A stretch of 64,000 nt of DNA from CAVVUC01 sp963751395 (GTDB lineage Bacteria; Verrucomicrobiota; Verrucomicrobiia; Chthoniobacterales; Chthoniobacteraceae): NCBI GenBank assembly GCA_963751395.1, contig CAVVUC010000003.1, positions 186,001-250,000 of the forward strand, given 5' to 3'. The notes under the pieces are model-generated. The model searched no databases. It saw only the letters and a program-made list of their open reading frames with translations, and was not told the origin of the DNA. Position 1 is the first letter of the stretch. Each line of letters begins with the position of its first letter. Both the position numbers and the translations under genes were made by a program. Shown here piece after piece: positions 56,154 to 64,000 of the stretch.

Positions 56154-57727
56154 ATGATTGAACGTGTAAAAAGACTTCTAGGAATAAGCCGGCAGACCGG
56201 CAACAAACTCATCATCAACTGCGAAAAACTCGAGAAGCGCGTCGCGCTCATCGAGAACGGCCAGCTCGAGGAATACAACATCGAGCGCGAGACCGAACGC
56301 AACATCGTCGGCAGCATTTTCAAGGGCCGCGTGAAGAACATCGAGCACGGCCTCAAGGCGATGTTCGTCGATATCGGCTTCGAGAAGAACGCGTTCCTGC
56401 ATTTCTGGGACGCGCTCCCCGCCGCGCTCGACAGCGGCATCGAGCAGGTGGACCGTCCCGGCGGCAAGAAGCAGCAAAAGCGCATCACCGCCGACGACAT
56501 CCCGAAGATTTATCCGGTCGGCTCCGAAGTCCTCGTGCAGGTGACCAAGGGCCCGATCAGCAACAAAGGCCCGCGCATCACCACCAACATCAGCCTCGCG
56601 GGACGCTACCTCGTTTTCATGCCCTACAGCGACCAGAGCGGCATCTCGCGCAAGATCGAAGCGCCGAAGGAACGCGAGCGGCTGCGCAAAATCCTGAAGG
56701 AACTCGACGTGCCCGAGGGCATGGGCGTCATCGTCCGCACCGTCGGCGAAGGCCAGCGCGCCCGTTATTTCGTGCGCGATCTCGGCCTGCTGGTCGAGCA
56801 ATGGAAGCAGATCGAGGAGGCGATGAACGCGAAGCCCGCGCCGACGTGCGTCTTCCGCGAGCCCGACCTCATCGAGCGCACCGTGCGCGATTTCCTCACC
56901 GACGAAATCGACGCGGTCGTCTGCGACGACCCCGCCGCCGTCCAGCGCATGCAGGAACTGGTCGGCCACATTTCGCGCCGCTCGCGCAGCCGCATCGAGC
57001 TTTACAGCGAGCCGCAGCCGATCTTCGAGAAATTCGGCGTGCAGAAACAGATCGACGACGCCTTTCACCGGCAGGTCTGGCTGAAGTGCGGCGGCTACAT
57101 CGTGATCGACGAAACCGAGGCGCTCATCGCCATCGACGTGAACACGGGCCGCAACAAAGGCGGCAAGGACGTGGAGAAAACGATCCTCCAAACCAACCTC
57201 GAGGCGGCCGACGAAATCGCCCGCCAGCTCCGGCTGCGCAACATCGGCGGTCTTGATCATCGGCGACTTCATCGACATGAAGAGCCGCAAGGACCAGCAG
57301 GCCGTTTACAGCCGGATGAAAGACCGGCTGCGTCGCGACAAGGCCAAGACGCACGTGCTTCCGATCTCGCAGCTCGGCCTCATGGAAATGACCCGCCAGC
57401 GCGCGCAGGAAAGCCTCATCGGTTCCATCTACGAGCCGTGCCCGTATTGCAGCGGACGCGGTCGCGTGAAAAGCGCGATGACGCATGAGCGTCGAACTCC
57501 AGCGCGCGCTCCACTCCGTCATGCGCAAATACCAGGACACGATCCACGAGATCAAAGTCATCGTGCATCCCACCGTGCTCCAGCGACTGCGAACCGAGGA
57601 CGAGGAACTCCTCATCGAGATCGAGCGCAAATACGCCGGCCGGCTCACGTTCCGCTCCGATCCGACCTACCACCCCGAGCAGTTCACGGTGACCGACGCG
57701 AACACCGGCGCGGAGTTGAAGCCGTGA
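56154..57727 (+). CDS. rng: Ribonuclease G/E family protein, interrupted by two +1 frameshifts
   Basis: This endoribonuclease matures 16S rRNA and starts mRNA decay. It is about 523 residues when corrected. An S1-like region is at 35-125 (IVGSIFKGRVKNIEHGLKAM), the catalytic Asp is in IAIDVNTGR (about 328) and the second in GDFIDM. The zinc-link cysteines are in YEPCPYCSGRGRV. The frame slips near 57254 (between NIGGL and IIGDFIDM) and near 57484 (between KSAMT and MSVELQRAL), each with one extra base. The C-terminus is short, so it is RNase G rather than E. The ATG at 56154 has AAGGAAA upstream. Immediately behind the cell-shape genes, as is common. Confidence 0.92.
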
Positions 57728-57759
57728 GGAAACTTTGATTCGCAGCGACAAAGAGGTGG

Positions 57760-58173
57760 GTGTTTTTAGAGTGTCTTGTGAGAACCAAACTTAAGAAACT
57801 GGCTCCGTATGCTGTGCTTTTATTGTTACCAGCAGTCTGGATTATCGGCGAGGCCAGTTACGCCATACGCATAAGCCCGAACGGCGTTCACAATGTCTCG
57901 GAGCACTTTCGGCGGTTTGGACCGCCACAATTCATCTATCGAGTGCAGCGTGATGGTGATGTTTACTTCTATTTGTCCGGGTTTCCCGGTGGTCATCCAC
58001 CAAGTCTCGCCGTTCCGTCTTCAGCTCCCGCCTACATCTACGACCACAACGGCCAATTGGTTGATTGGTGTTCCGATCCCGGCGACCGTTGTCCGGGATG
58101 GTTCGAAAAATGGCCCAAGGACTCCAACGCACCACTCGATAACGAAGCATTTCGCCATCAGTTTTCGCTATGA
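57760..58173 (+). CDS. Small membrane-anchored or secreted protein, unknown function
   Basis: This 137-residue protein has a GTG start and a hydrophobic segment (LAPYAVLLLLPAVWIIGEAS). The extracytoplasmic part contains two Cys (DWCSDPGDRCPGW) that could form a disulfide. Lower GC than its neighbours and lack of any family suggest a recently acquired gene. An alternative GTG at 57778 would shorten it by six residues. Confidence 0.5.
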   Translation: MFLECLVRTKLKKLAPYAVLLLLPAVWIIGEASYAIRISPNGVHNVSEHFRRFGPPQFIYRVQRDGDVYFYLSGFPGGHPPSLAVPSSAPAYIYDHNGQLVDWCSDPGDRCPGWFEKWPKDSNAPLDNEAFRHQFSL

Positions 58174-58225
58174 ACGAAACTCCATGCAAGTGCTGAAGCG
58201 AACCAGGGAAAAGAGTCGTTAAGCA

Positions 58226-58504
58226 ATGAAAATAGAACACTTCGCATTTAGTGTGGCCGATCCCGTGGCTGTAGCCGCTTGGTATTGTAAGCATCTTGCG
58301 CTGAAAGTCGTTCGTCACCTCCCGCACTCAAGCCAGACGCATTTTCTGGCCGACGAAGATTCGACCATTCTGGAAATCTACCGCGCCCCTTCCGCCGAAG
58401 TCCCCGATTACCGTTCGATGGATTCTCTCGTGCTTCATCTCGCTTTCGCCAGGGTCGTAAGAGGGCGTATAAAATCGGCTTTTGTTGTAGCCGGTGGTCT
58501 GTGA
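58226..58504 (+). pseudogene. VOC-family (glyoxalase-like) protein, truncated by a repeat
   Basis: The first about 78 residues are a standard VOC half-domain: MKIEHFAFSVADPVAVAAWY, FLADEDSTILEIYRAPSAEV, DSLVLHLAFA. The usual second half (VEDVxxxxxRLxxxGA-type) is missing. From 58462 the frame reads into the palindromic element, adding RGRIKSAFVVAGGL and a stop. The product lacks one metal-binding half-module and is unlikely to be active. Confidence 0.75.
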
Positions 58505-58582
58505 CCCCGGCGGAATTCCCTCTTTGCTCAGCAGCCCATCCGGCCTCCCAGAGGGCGGCTACAACCACTTTTTAGACGCCCT
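58462..58582. repeat. Palindromic element truncating the VOC gene
   Basis: The outer arms AGGGCGTATAAAA (58462) and TTTTTAGACGCCCT (ending 58582) are inverted. Inside, GTTGTAGCC (58484-58492) and GGCTACAAC (58557-58565) are inverted, and GGTCTGTGACCCCGG belongs to the same family as the valS and larC insertions. Confidence 0.8.
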
Positions 58583-58588
58583 AAAAAG

Positions 58589-58867
58589 TTACTGATCGAG
58601 GTACCTCTTCAACTTCTCGCGCAGGTCGGTGCGCGGGCGGAAGATCACGCTCTTCACCGCCGGGACCGATAGCTTCAGCACCTCGGCCATTTCCTCGTAG
58701 CGGCGGAGGATGATCTCCATGCGCTGCACCTCGGGCAGCGAGTCGATGGCGCGCTGGACCGCGTCCTGCATCTCGACATCGGTCATCAACGAGTCAGGCG
58801 CTTTGCTGCTGATGTCCGGCGCCTGGAAATGATGCACCTCGGCCTCGCTCTCATCCGAGCAGATGAA
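58589..58867 (-). pseudogene. ECF sigma factor, region-4 remnant
   Basis: The minus-strand frame codes for DVEMQDAVQRAIDSLPEVQR, ILRRYEE and LKLSVPAVKSVIF, followed by RTDLREKLKRYLD. This is the helix-turn-helix region 4 of an extracytoplasmic-function sigma factor. About five residues (the SYEEI part) between RRYEE and MAEVLKL are lost, region 2 is absent, and a stop lies just upstream. The IS66 element sits 10-15 bases further. The frame could begin at a GTG (58837), but the piece cannot be a working sigma factor. Confidence 0.65.
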
Positions 58868-58879
58868 TCATCGAATGAC

Positions 58880-58905
58880 GTAAGCGTCCGCCGTGGCTCC
58901 ACTGG
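58880..58905 (+). repeat. IS66 left terminal inverted repeat
   Basis: GTAAGCGTCCGCCGTGGCTC matches the right end in reverse complement at most positions; preceded by target copy CGAATGAC. Confidence 0.9.
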
Positions 58906-58939
58906 ACGATGAGGTGGGAGATTGCGGAGGCTGTGGGTT

Positions 58940-59380
58940 ATGCAATCTACCACAGCGGCATTGGAGACTTCAGAGATTTTGAGACGCGACAAACGGGGAC
59001 GCGTGTGGCTGAAGCCGAAGCGGCGCGAGGCACTGCTGGATGAGTTTGAGAAGAGTGGCATGAGCGGGGCGCAGTTTGCGCGGTTGACGGGGGTGAAGTA
59101 TTCGAGTTTTCAAAACTGGGTGCAGCGTCGTCGCAGGACGCGTGGCGGACGTCAAGATGGCACGGTGATGGCGCAGCCCGGTGCGGTGCGTTTGTTTGAA
59201 GCGGTGGTCGAAGGAGGCGATCCCGGTGAAGCGCCGCCCGTGCTGCGGGCAACTGGTGTGGGCGGGCTGTGGATCGAACTGCCCGGCGGGAGCCGGATGT
59301 GCGTGCAGACGCCGGTGCAGATGCGCCTTGCGGCGGAAGTGGTGGTCATGGTTGCACAAAGTTCCCGCGCCCGATGCTGA
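58940..59380 (+). CDS. tnpA: IS66 TnpA-type protein
   Basis: This 146-residue accessory protein of IS66 elements has a helix-turn-helix-like N-terminal half: ALLDEFEKSGMSGAQFARLT and VKYSSFQNWVQRRRR. A beta-rich tail (GLWIELPGGSRMCV) follows. It is needed with TnpB for transposition in IS66 relatives; its exact role is not settled. The last seven bases overlap tnpB (ATGCTGA). Confidence 0.88.
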   Translation: MQSTTAALETSEILRRDKRGRVWLKPKRREALLDEFEKSGMSGAQFARLTGVKYSSFQNWVQRRRRTRGGRQDGTVMAQPGAVRLFEAVVEGGDPGEAPPVLRATGVGGLWIELPGGSRMCVQTPVQMRLAAEVVVMVAQSSRARC

Positions 59381-59727
59381 GCTTTACCGGAGGGTTAAAG
59401 GTGTTTGTGGCGCTGGAGCCGGTGGACTTGCGCAAGAGCTTCAGCGGGCTGGAAGGTCTGGTGAGCGAGCGTCTGGGCGAAGACCTTCGCCAGGGGGCGC
59501 TCTTTGTCTTTACCAACCGCCGTCACAGTCGGCTGAAGATCCTTTACTTTGATGGCACTGGGCTATGGCTGCTAATCAAGCGGCTGGAGAAGGGAACCTT
59601 CTCATGGCCGAGGGTGTCCGATCCCGGGACGGTGAAGCTGAAGCTTGCGCCCGGGGCGCTGGCGATGCTGACCGATGGCATTGATTTGCGCGGGGCGAAG
59701 CTAAGGCCTTGGTATGAGCGGGAGTAA
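59374..59727 (+). CDS. tnpB: IS66 TnpB-type protein (Orf2)
   Basis: This 117-residue protein has the strongly conserved IS66 Orf2 text: VFVALEPVDLRKSFSGLEGL, GALFVFTNRRHSRLKILYFD, GLWLLIKRLEKGTFSWP and GIDLRGAKLRPWYE. It is intact. The ATG at 59374 overlaps the tnpA stop. Confidence 0.95.
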   Translation: MLSFTGGLKVFVALEPVDLRKSFSGLEGLVSERLGEDLRQGALFVFTNRRHSRLKILYFDGTGLWLLIKRLEKGTFSWPRVSDPGTVKLKLAPGALAMLTDGIDLRGAKLRPWYERE

Positions 59728-59840
59728 GTTCTGAAGCATCCCGGGATGCTTGAGGTGACAGATCGTTAAGTAAGTAACTAAACACATAAGATAACTCTTG
59801 GCCAGGTGACAAAGAGTTGCTATTCCTGTGCCCAACCTTG

Positions 59841-61388
59841 ATGAGCCCGCGCGAAGAAGAGTTAACCAAAGAGCTTCAAGAAAGAGACGAGCAACTCCGG
59901 CGGAGTAATGAGCAGCTTGCGCTCGCCAATGCAAGGATTGCATTGCTGGAACAAAAGATCGACCTGCTTGTGCGCAGGGTCTTTGGCTCGCAGAGTGAGA
60001 AGCTCGATCCCGCGCAACTTCTGCTGCTCTTGCAAGGCATGGACGAGCCGGGAAAATCTCCCGAGCCTGTGGCCGAGGAGGCTCCACGGCGCTCGACGGG
60101 CCAATCGCCTCCGCGTGAACGCGGTCCACGGCTGCCGGAGCATCTGCCGGTGATTGAAGAAGTCATCGTCCCTGAGCCGGTCAAGCTGGCTCCGCAGGAC
60201 TGGCGGCGCATCGGTGAAGAAGTCAGCGAGCGGCTCGACTACGAACCGGCGCGCTTCCTTTGCCGTCGCACGGTGCGCCCGAAGTATGTGCAGCGTGGTT
60301 TGTTGGACGCCGTGCCAGTCATGGCACCGTTGCCGGACTCGCTCCTGGAACGCAGCATCGCAGCTCCCGGATTACTCGCGCAAATCGTCGTGAGCAAGTA
60401 TTGCGACCATCTTCCACTCTACCGGCAGGAGTCGATCTACTGGTCGCGCCATCAAGTCTGGCTGCCGCGGCAAACGATGGCCGAATGGGTCGGCCTGGCC
60501 GCGGAGTGGTTGCAGCCCATTTACCAACAAATCCGGCAGGAGGTTGTTAGCAGCGGCTACTTGCAAGTGGATGAAACACCCATCCGCTATCTTGCGCCGG
60601 GCAATGGCCGGACGAAGCTGGGTTATCTCTGGACCTATGGCGCGCCGCGGGGCGATGTCATCTTCCACTGGGAGACAAGCCGTGCGGCGGCATGCCTGGA
60701 TAACATCATCCCCGCAGACTTCAGCGGCACCATCCAGTGCGATGGCTATGAGGCCTACGACTGCTTTGCCAGACGCCGCGGTGAAAAGATCCTGCTCGCA
60801 GGCTGCGCGGCCCATGTGAGGCGCAAATTTTACGACGCCCAGGAGCAGGCACCGAAGGTCGCGGGCTGGTTCTTAAGACACTTTCAAAACCTATACGCCC
60901 TCGAAGCCAAACTCAGGAAGGCGCGGGCCGGACCAAGGCTGCGGCAAGCCGAACGCGCGAGTCTCAGCCGGCCTGTGCTGATGCGGCTGCACCGTGCCCT
61001 GGTGCGGTTGAAAACCCGGCACCGCTACCTGCCCCGCAGCCTCATGGGCAAAGCCATCGACTACGCGCTCAATCAATGGCCCTCGCTGCTCGTCTTCCTC
61101 GAAGATGGCCGTCTGGAGATCGACAACAACCGCATCGAAAACGCCATCCGGCCCACGGCCGTGGGAAAGAAGAACTGGCTGTTCATCGGGGAAGCCAAGG
61201 CCGGCGGTCGCAGCGCCATCCTCTACACCGTCATCGAGAGCTGCCGGCGTCGGAATATCGACCCGTTCGCCTATCTCCGGGACGTGTTCACGCGCCTGCC
61301 CTCGATGACCAACTGGCAGGTCAAAGACCTCACGCCGGAGGCTTGGGCAAAGGCGCAGAAGCGCGCCGATCGACGCGCCGCAGCGTAA
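59841..61388 (+). CDS. tnpC: IS66 transposase TnpC
   Basis: This is a 515-residue DDE transposase. An N-terminal leucine-zipper-like coiled coil (ERDEQLRRSNEQLALANARI) and zinc-type linker precede the catalytic core: LQVDETPIRYL (first Asp), IQCDGYEAYDCFA (second Asp) and the Glu in LEIDNNRIENAIRPTAVGKK. The C-terminal IS66 domain ends YLRDVFTRLPSM. There is no frameshift, so the element should be able to move. The ATG at 59841 is preferred; an earlier in-frame start at 59817 is possible. Confidence 0.95.
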   Translation: MSPREEELTKELQERDEQLRRSNEQLALANARIALLEQKIDLLVRRVFGSQSEKLDPAQLLLLLQGMDEPGKSPEPVAEEAPRRSTGQSPPRERGPRLPEHLPVIEEVIVPEPVKLAPQDWRRIGEEVSERLDYEPARFLCRRTVRPKYVQRGLLDAVPVMAPLPDSLLERSIAAPGLLAQIVVSKYCDHLPLYRQESIYWSRHQVWLPRQTMAEWVGLAAEWLQPIYQQIRQEVVSSGYLQVDETPIRYLAPGNGRTKLGYLWTYGAPRGDVIFHWETSRAAACLDNIIPADFSGTIQCDGYEAYDCFARRRGEKILLAGCAAHVRRKFYDAQEQAPKVAGWFLRHFQNLYALEAKLRKARAGPRLRQAERASLSRPVLMRLHRALVRLKTRHRYLPRSLMGKAIDYALNQWPSLLVFLEDGRLEIDNNRIENAIRPTAVGKKNWLFIGEAKAGGRSAILYTVIESCRRRNIDPFAYLRDVFTRLPSMTNWQVKDLTPEAWAKAQKRADRRAAA

Positions 61389-61451
61389 GCGTCGTAGCCC
61401 ATCGGGCTATCACGCCTATGCTTCCGGATCAGACCTTGCGAAGCATCGTGT

Positions 61452-61477
61452 CAAGGGGAACCCCGGCAGACGCTTAC
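61452..61477 (-). repeat. IS66 right terminal inverted repeat
   Basis: In reverse complement it reads GTAAGCGTCTGCCGGGGTTC; followed directly by the second target copy CGAATGAC (61478-61485). Confidence 0.9.
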
Positions 61478-61648
61478 CGAATGACGGCAGCGACGGAACT
61501 GGAACGGGACACGGATCGGCGCGTGCCATAGCGCATGTGACTCGTTCAAGCGTGAAGGCTGTTTTTTTCGGGCAGTTGACGACTGCCCCCACTGCCGCAT
61601 CAGAATTTTTCAGCCATCAAACGCTTAACTATCAGCGACTTAAAAGAA

Positions 61649-61722
61649 TCGGGCCGGCGAGATTCGAACTCGCGACCTCTTGAACCCCATTCAAGCGCAC
61701 TACCAAGCTGTGCTACGGCCCG
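61649..61722 (-). tRNA. tRNA-Pro (anticodon GGG)
   Basis: On the minus strand the cloverleaf folds cleanly. The acceptor arms are CGGGCCG / CGGCCCG and the D arm GCAC...GTGC. The anticodon stem CTTGA/TCAAG has loop ATGGGGT (anticodon GGG). The variable loop is AGGTC and the T arm GCGAG TTCGAAT CTCGC. The discriminator is A, and CCA is not encoded. Positioned 160 bases beyond the IS66 right end. Confidence 0.95.
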
Positions 61723-61741
61723 ATGTCAGTGAAGCGTTCAC

Positions 61742-61769
61742 TCTATAGGGATTTTTGCGGCCCGGTCAA
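61742..61769 (-). promoter_or_regulatory. Promoter of tRNA-Pro
   Basis: On the minus strand, TTGACC (61769-61764), a 16-base spacer and TATAGA (61747-61742). It lies 20 bases upstream of the mature tRNA 5' end, the expected geometry. Confidence 0.65.
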
Positions 61770-61840
61770 GAGCGGCAGCCTTCGATCTGGGAAGTATTCA
61801 TGAGGCAATCAGTCAACCACCCCAAGTTTGAGCACTGGCC

Positions 61841-63646
61841 CTATTGTGGCGCGCCGTTTGAATCCTTGAGGGTCCAGTTTGCGAAATCGTAAGCGCGCGT
61901 CCGCTTCCCGTCGGTCACTTGCAACGGTCCGGCTGTAGCCGCCTGTTTCGTCCATGGACTTTCGAGCACTGGCCACTTGTTGTAATCGACAGCTTTCCCG
62001 TTGATCGTGTCCGGCCCGTCGAAGACGCATTCGAGCGTGTTTCCAGCGCGATCGGTATATCGTCCGGTCGGATTGCTTCCGGCTTGCAGGTCGATCTTGG
62101 TTTTACTGAGCACGCGGTCGCGGAAGGCCGCGAGCTGCACATCCGGCGTCGGACCGGGAAACTCGCTCGGCGAGGCGGTTTCCAAGGCGACGGCAGCTTG
62201 CAGTGATGCGATCCGAAACTCGGAATCCCCCTCGCGCGTCTTGCCGGCGGGAGCTTTGATTCCCGAGTGCGGATTCCAGTCAAACGGGTGTGAGGATGTG
62301 ATTGCGATAAGGACGGTTCCGTAGTGGAGGAAAAGCCGGTTCGGCGCGGTGAGCGATGCGCGGTATCCGCCGGGAACAAAGCCGAGGACGTAAGGATTCC
62401 GGAAATCGGCGGGGATGTTGAACGCGTAAACCAGCGCGTCTCGTTGTTGGACTTCCTGTTCGAACTTGGTGACGCCATGTGTGTGGAGGCCGGATGCCTC
62501 GTTCCCTTTCGTGTTGTTGTCGTCGGCTGCGGGATTGGTGATCCAGAGCTGGCTCGTCTTGTCGGGATTGGGTTCGGCCCACATCACGCCACATGGATAA
62601 CTCTGCCCCATGAATTGTTTCGTTGCAGCCTTTGGCGAACGGCTGAAGAGCGCGTAAGTCCGGTTGACGAAATGATAGAGCGCCCAGCGGTTCAGGAGCG
62701 CGCGGTAATCGTACGGTTCCGACCGGTTCGTGCCGGCGGCTTGAAGCACGTCCGGGAGCTGGTATTTCGCCGTGGCGGCGCGCAGCGCCCATTGCCGGTC
62801 GAGATCCTTCGGGGCAACCCCGCCGAAGTAATACCAGAGGAGCGCGGCAATGCCCCATGGTTGCTGGACTTCCATGTCGGGATAGGAGCGCGGGGCAAAA
62901 GTGGCGAGATGTCCGCCAAGATACGCGGGAGCGAGTTGGACCATCGAGACCTCGTAAGCGATCGCTGCGCTCCGGCGCAGCGCGGCATCGCTGGCGCACT
63001 CGGCCACAGTCAGCAGCGGCAACACATTCTCCGATCCATAAGGGCGGGAAGCGTATTCGCCCGGGCCGCTTCGAACGGTCTCGGCGATGATCTCGCGGAT
63101 ATATTTCTCCCCGGTTGGATCGTTCTTTTGAAAAATCGCTCCTTCGTCCTCTTTGCCGCCGAAGAATGGATCGGGATGAAACGCGTTGGATCCCCAGATT
63201 TGTGTGGCGAGATACCGCGTCACCGCCGCCATGATCTTGTGGTTGCTGGTGGAGAGCCGGCGGTAAAAAACAGCGCCGGTGTAGATTTTCCGGTAACGCT
63301 CTTTCAGTTCCGCATCGAGCGATTCGTTGTACCGGATGTAACAGTCGAGCCCGGGCCACGCGATGAACCCGCTGTTGCCTCCGTGAATCCAGCGGTTCTC
63401 CTTGTTGCCGGGAACGAGCTGGTCGAGCCCGCGATGGACGAGCTGCCTTCCCTCCTTGATCCTGCCCAACTCGAACAGCGCTTCCGCGCGCCAGAATGCA
63501 TTCTTCGCCGAAGGCTTGGCGGCCTCGGCCTTGAAGTTGGTCCACACGGCATCGAGGAACATCTGACGCCGATCCGCGCAGGTTTCCGCTGAAGCGACGA
63601 GGGCTCCACACAGAACATAAAAAACGATGGAGTAGAGGAGTCTCAT
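61841..63646 (-). CDS. Large secreted protein, unknown function (possible glycan-active)
   Basis: This 601-residue protein has a signal peptide (MRLLYSIVFYVLCGALVASA). The long helical part with repeated Trp/Tyr-rich motifs (RWIHGGNSGFIAWPGLDCYI, then VQQPWGIAALLWYYFGGVAP) and GQSYPCGVMWAEPNPDKTSQ suggests an alpha/alpha-toroid fold like those of glycan lyases or hydrolases. I do not recognise a family, and catalytic residues cannot be assigned. It follows a GH92 mannosidase gene on the same strand, which supports a carbohydrate role by context only. The stop at 61841 is about 70 bases from the tRNA promoter. Confidence 0.65.
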   Translation of the reverse strand: MRLLYSIVFYVLCGALVASAETCADRRQMFLDAVWTNFKAEAAKPSAKNAFWRAEALFELGRIKEGRQLVHRGLDQLVPGNKENRWIHGGNSGFIAWPGLDCYIRYNESLDAELKERYRKIYTGAVFYRRLSTSNHKIMAAVTRYLATQIWGSNAFHPDPFFGGKEDEGAIFQKNDPTGEKYIREIIAETVRSGPGEYASRPYGSENVLPLLTVAECASDAALRRSAAIAYEVSMVQLAPAYLGGHLATFAPRSYPDMEVQQPWGIAALLWYYFGGVAPKDLDRQWALRAATAKYQLPDVLQAAGTNRSEPYDYRALLNRWALYHFVNRTYALFSRSPKAATKQFMGQSYPCGVMWAEPNPDKTSQLWITNPAADDNNTKGNEASGLHTHGVTKFEQEVQQRDALVYAFNIPADFRNPYVLGFVPGGYRASLTAPNRLFLHYGTVLIAITSSHPFDWNPHSGIKAPAGKTREGDSEFRIASLQAAVALETASPSEFPGPTPDVQLAAFRDRVLSKTKIDLQAGSNPTGRYTDRAGNTLECVFDGPDTINGKAVDYNKWPVLESPWTKQAATAGPLQVTDGKRTRAYDFANWTLKDSNGAPQ

Positions 63647-63846
63647 CAGTATGCCGGCGACAGCATAAGCCTGCGGATTTGAAGCGGACGCAGTTCGTTC
63701 ATTTCGGACTTGAGTTCGAGCGGTTGAATCCAGATGCCAGGCGGCAGGAAGCCGGGTTCGATCGTGATGAAATGGGGAGGGACTGTGTTTTCGATTTCAT
63801 TGCACTTTGAGGTTGTCTCAATTCGTCGCGCACAGTTCCATTTCAT
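63647..63846 (-). other. Gap with a doubtful 66-codon open frame
   Basis: An open frame (63646-63846, minus strand) coding a Pro/Leu-rich peptide fills the space between the GH92 stop and the 601-residue gene. No ribosome site or known motif is evident, so I do not call it a gene. Confidence 0.4.
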
Positions 63847-64000
63847 TTATTCGCGCTGATCGCGCGCCGATGGAATCGACGCGGAACCGGCGCCCCAGCG
63901 GCTCGGGCGCGGTCCGAGTTCCAGTTCCAACTTGCCGCCGCGCGCAAGCCCGGCATGCGGAAACCAGCATTGATCGAGCGGATGTCCGTTGAGCCTGGCC
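63847..64000 (-). CDS. GH92 alpha-mannosidase, C-terminal end (partial)
   Basis: The last 50 codons of a minus-strand gene enter from the right edge. RLNGHPLDQCWFPHAGLARG and GKLELELGPRPSRWG match the C-terminal beta-sandwich of GH92 exo-alpha-mannosidases ('LNG.p....w..H..i..GG.L...mg..Pn..WG'). The gene ends at TAA 63847-63849. GH92 enzymes trim mannose from glycoprotein or fungal glycans and are usually secreted. The rest lies outside the window. Confidence 0.72.
   Translation of the reverse strand, partial: ARLNGHPLDQCWFPHAGLARGGKLELELGPRPSRWGAGSASIPSARDQRE

Larger units (their letters stand above)
58880..61477 (+). mobile_element. IS66-family insertion sequence, complete
   Basis: Terminal inverted repeats begin GTAAGCGTCCGCCGTGG (58880) and, in reverse complement from 61477, GTAAGCGTCTGCCGGGG. 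An exact 8-base target duplication CGAATGAC flanks both ends (58872-58879 and 61478-61485). Three intact genes (tnpA, tnpB, tnpC) lie in the usual IS66 order. The length of 2598 bases is normal. Intact ends and duplication indicate recent, possibly still active, insertion. Confidence 0.95.

Overview
The window is GC-rich, densely coded chromosomal DNA from a free-living bacterium. The best guess is Verrucomicrobiota, possibly a soil Spartobacteria/Chthoniobacter-like lineage. This is an inference from gene content: a ThuA-domain protein, a STAS/RsbU module coupled to GrpE-DnaJ, a GH92 mannosidase, a 954-residue-type GcvP, an mreBCD-mrdA-rng cluster, and very many short palindromic or word-like repeats between and inside genes. 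No 16S rRNA is present, so taxonomy is not proven.

Layout. 1-9.1 kb: the 3' part of ilvD, a DUF4239 membrane protein, a complete HlyD / double-ABC-permease / permease exporter (RbbA-YhhJ type), and a decayed alcohol dehydrogenase. 9.1-14 kb: an accessory island. A cytidylate-kinase-like gene is cut off by a repeat-bounded element that carries a DUF6788-like fragment and a Rap1a/Tai-like secreted protein. A group II intron with its reverse transcriptase is nested in one copy of the repeat. Two toxin-antitoxin modules follow, with duplicated upstream regions. 14-18.5 kb (mostly minus strand): SprT-like protein, cysteine desulfurase, MazF-type pair, serine acetyltransferase, galactokinase. 18.7-26.9 kb: a long plus-strand run (exported protein, STAS, RsbU-like phosphatase, GrpE, DnaJ, ThuA protein, RsmE, then a DUF3592 / arrestin-like / P-loop ATPase trio). 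26.9-38.7 kb: MurI and an amidase, valS, an exported protein, larC, lysS, an MFS transporter, a LolC-type permease. 38.7-50.7 kb: YajQ, STAS protein, GcvP, a PAS histidine kinase with receiver, a TPR protein, DUF423, NUDIX, an NAD-dependent epimerase, an ATP-grasp-like protein, RuvA. 51-57.7 kb: the cell-shape cluster mreB-mreC-mreD-mrdA and rng. 57.7-64 kb: a second accessory patch with a truncated VOC gene, a sigma-factor remnant, an intact IS66-type insertion with an 8-bp target duplication, tRNA-Pro(GGG), a 601-residue secreted protein and the end of a GH92 alpha-mannosidase.

Two features stand out. First, several repeat families that are usually intergenic sit in frame inside conserved genes. 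valS carries four insertions, including two 156-bp copies of one 52-codon element; removing all four brings the protein back to normal ValRS length. Related insertions occur in larC and in the ATP-grasp gene. Other repeats supply start codons or N-termini, and one truncates a gene. This resembles the protein-coding palindromic elements known from Rickettsia. Second, dnaJ, mrdA and rng, all housekeeping genes, are broken by six single-base shifts that all go in the +1 direction. That pattern points to sequence errors of insertion type, or much less likely to recoding.
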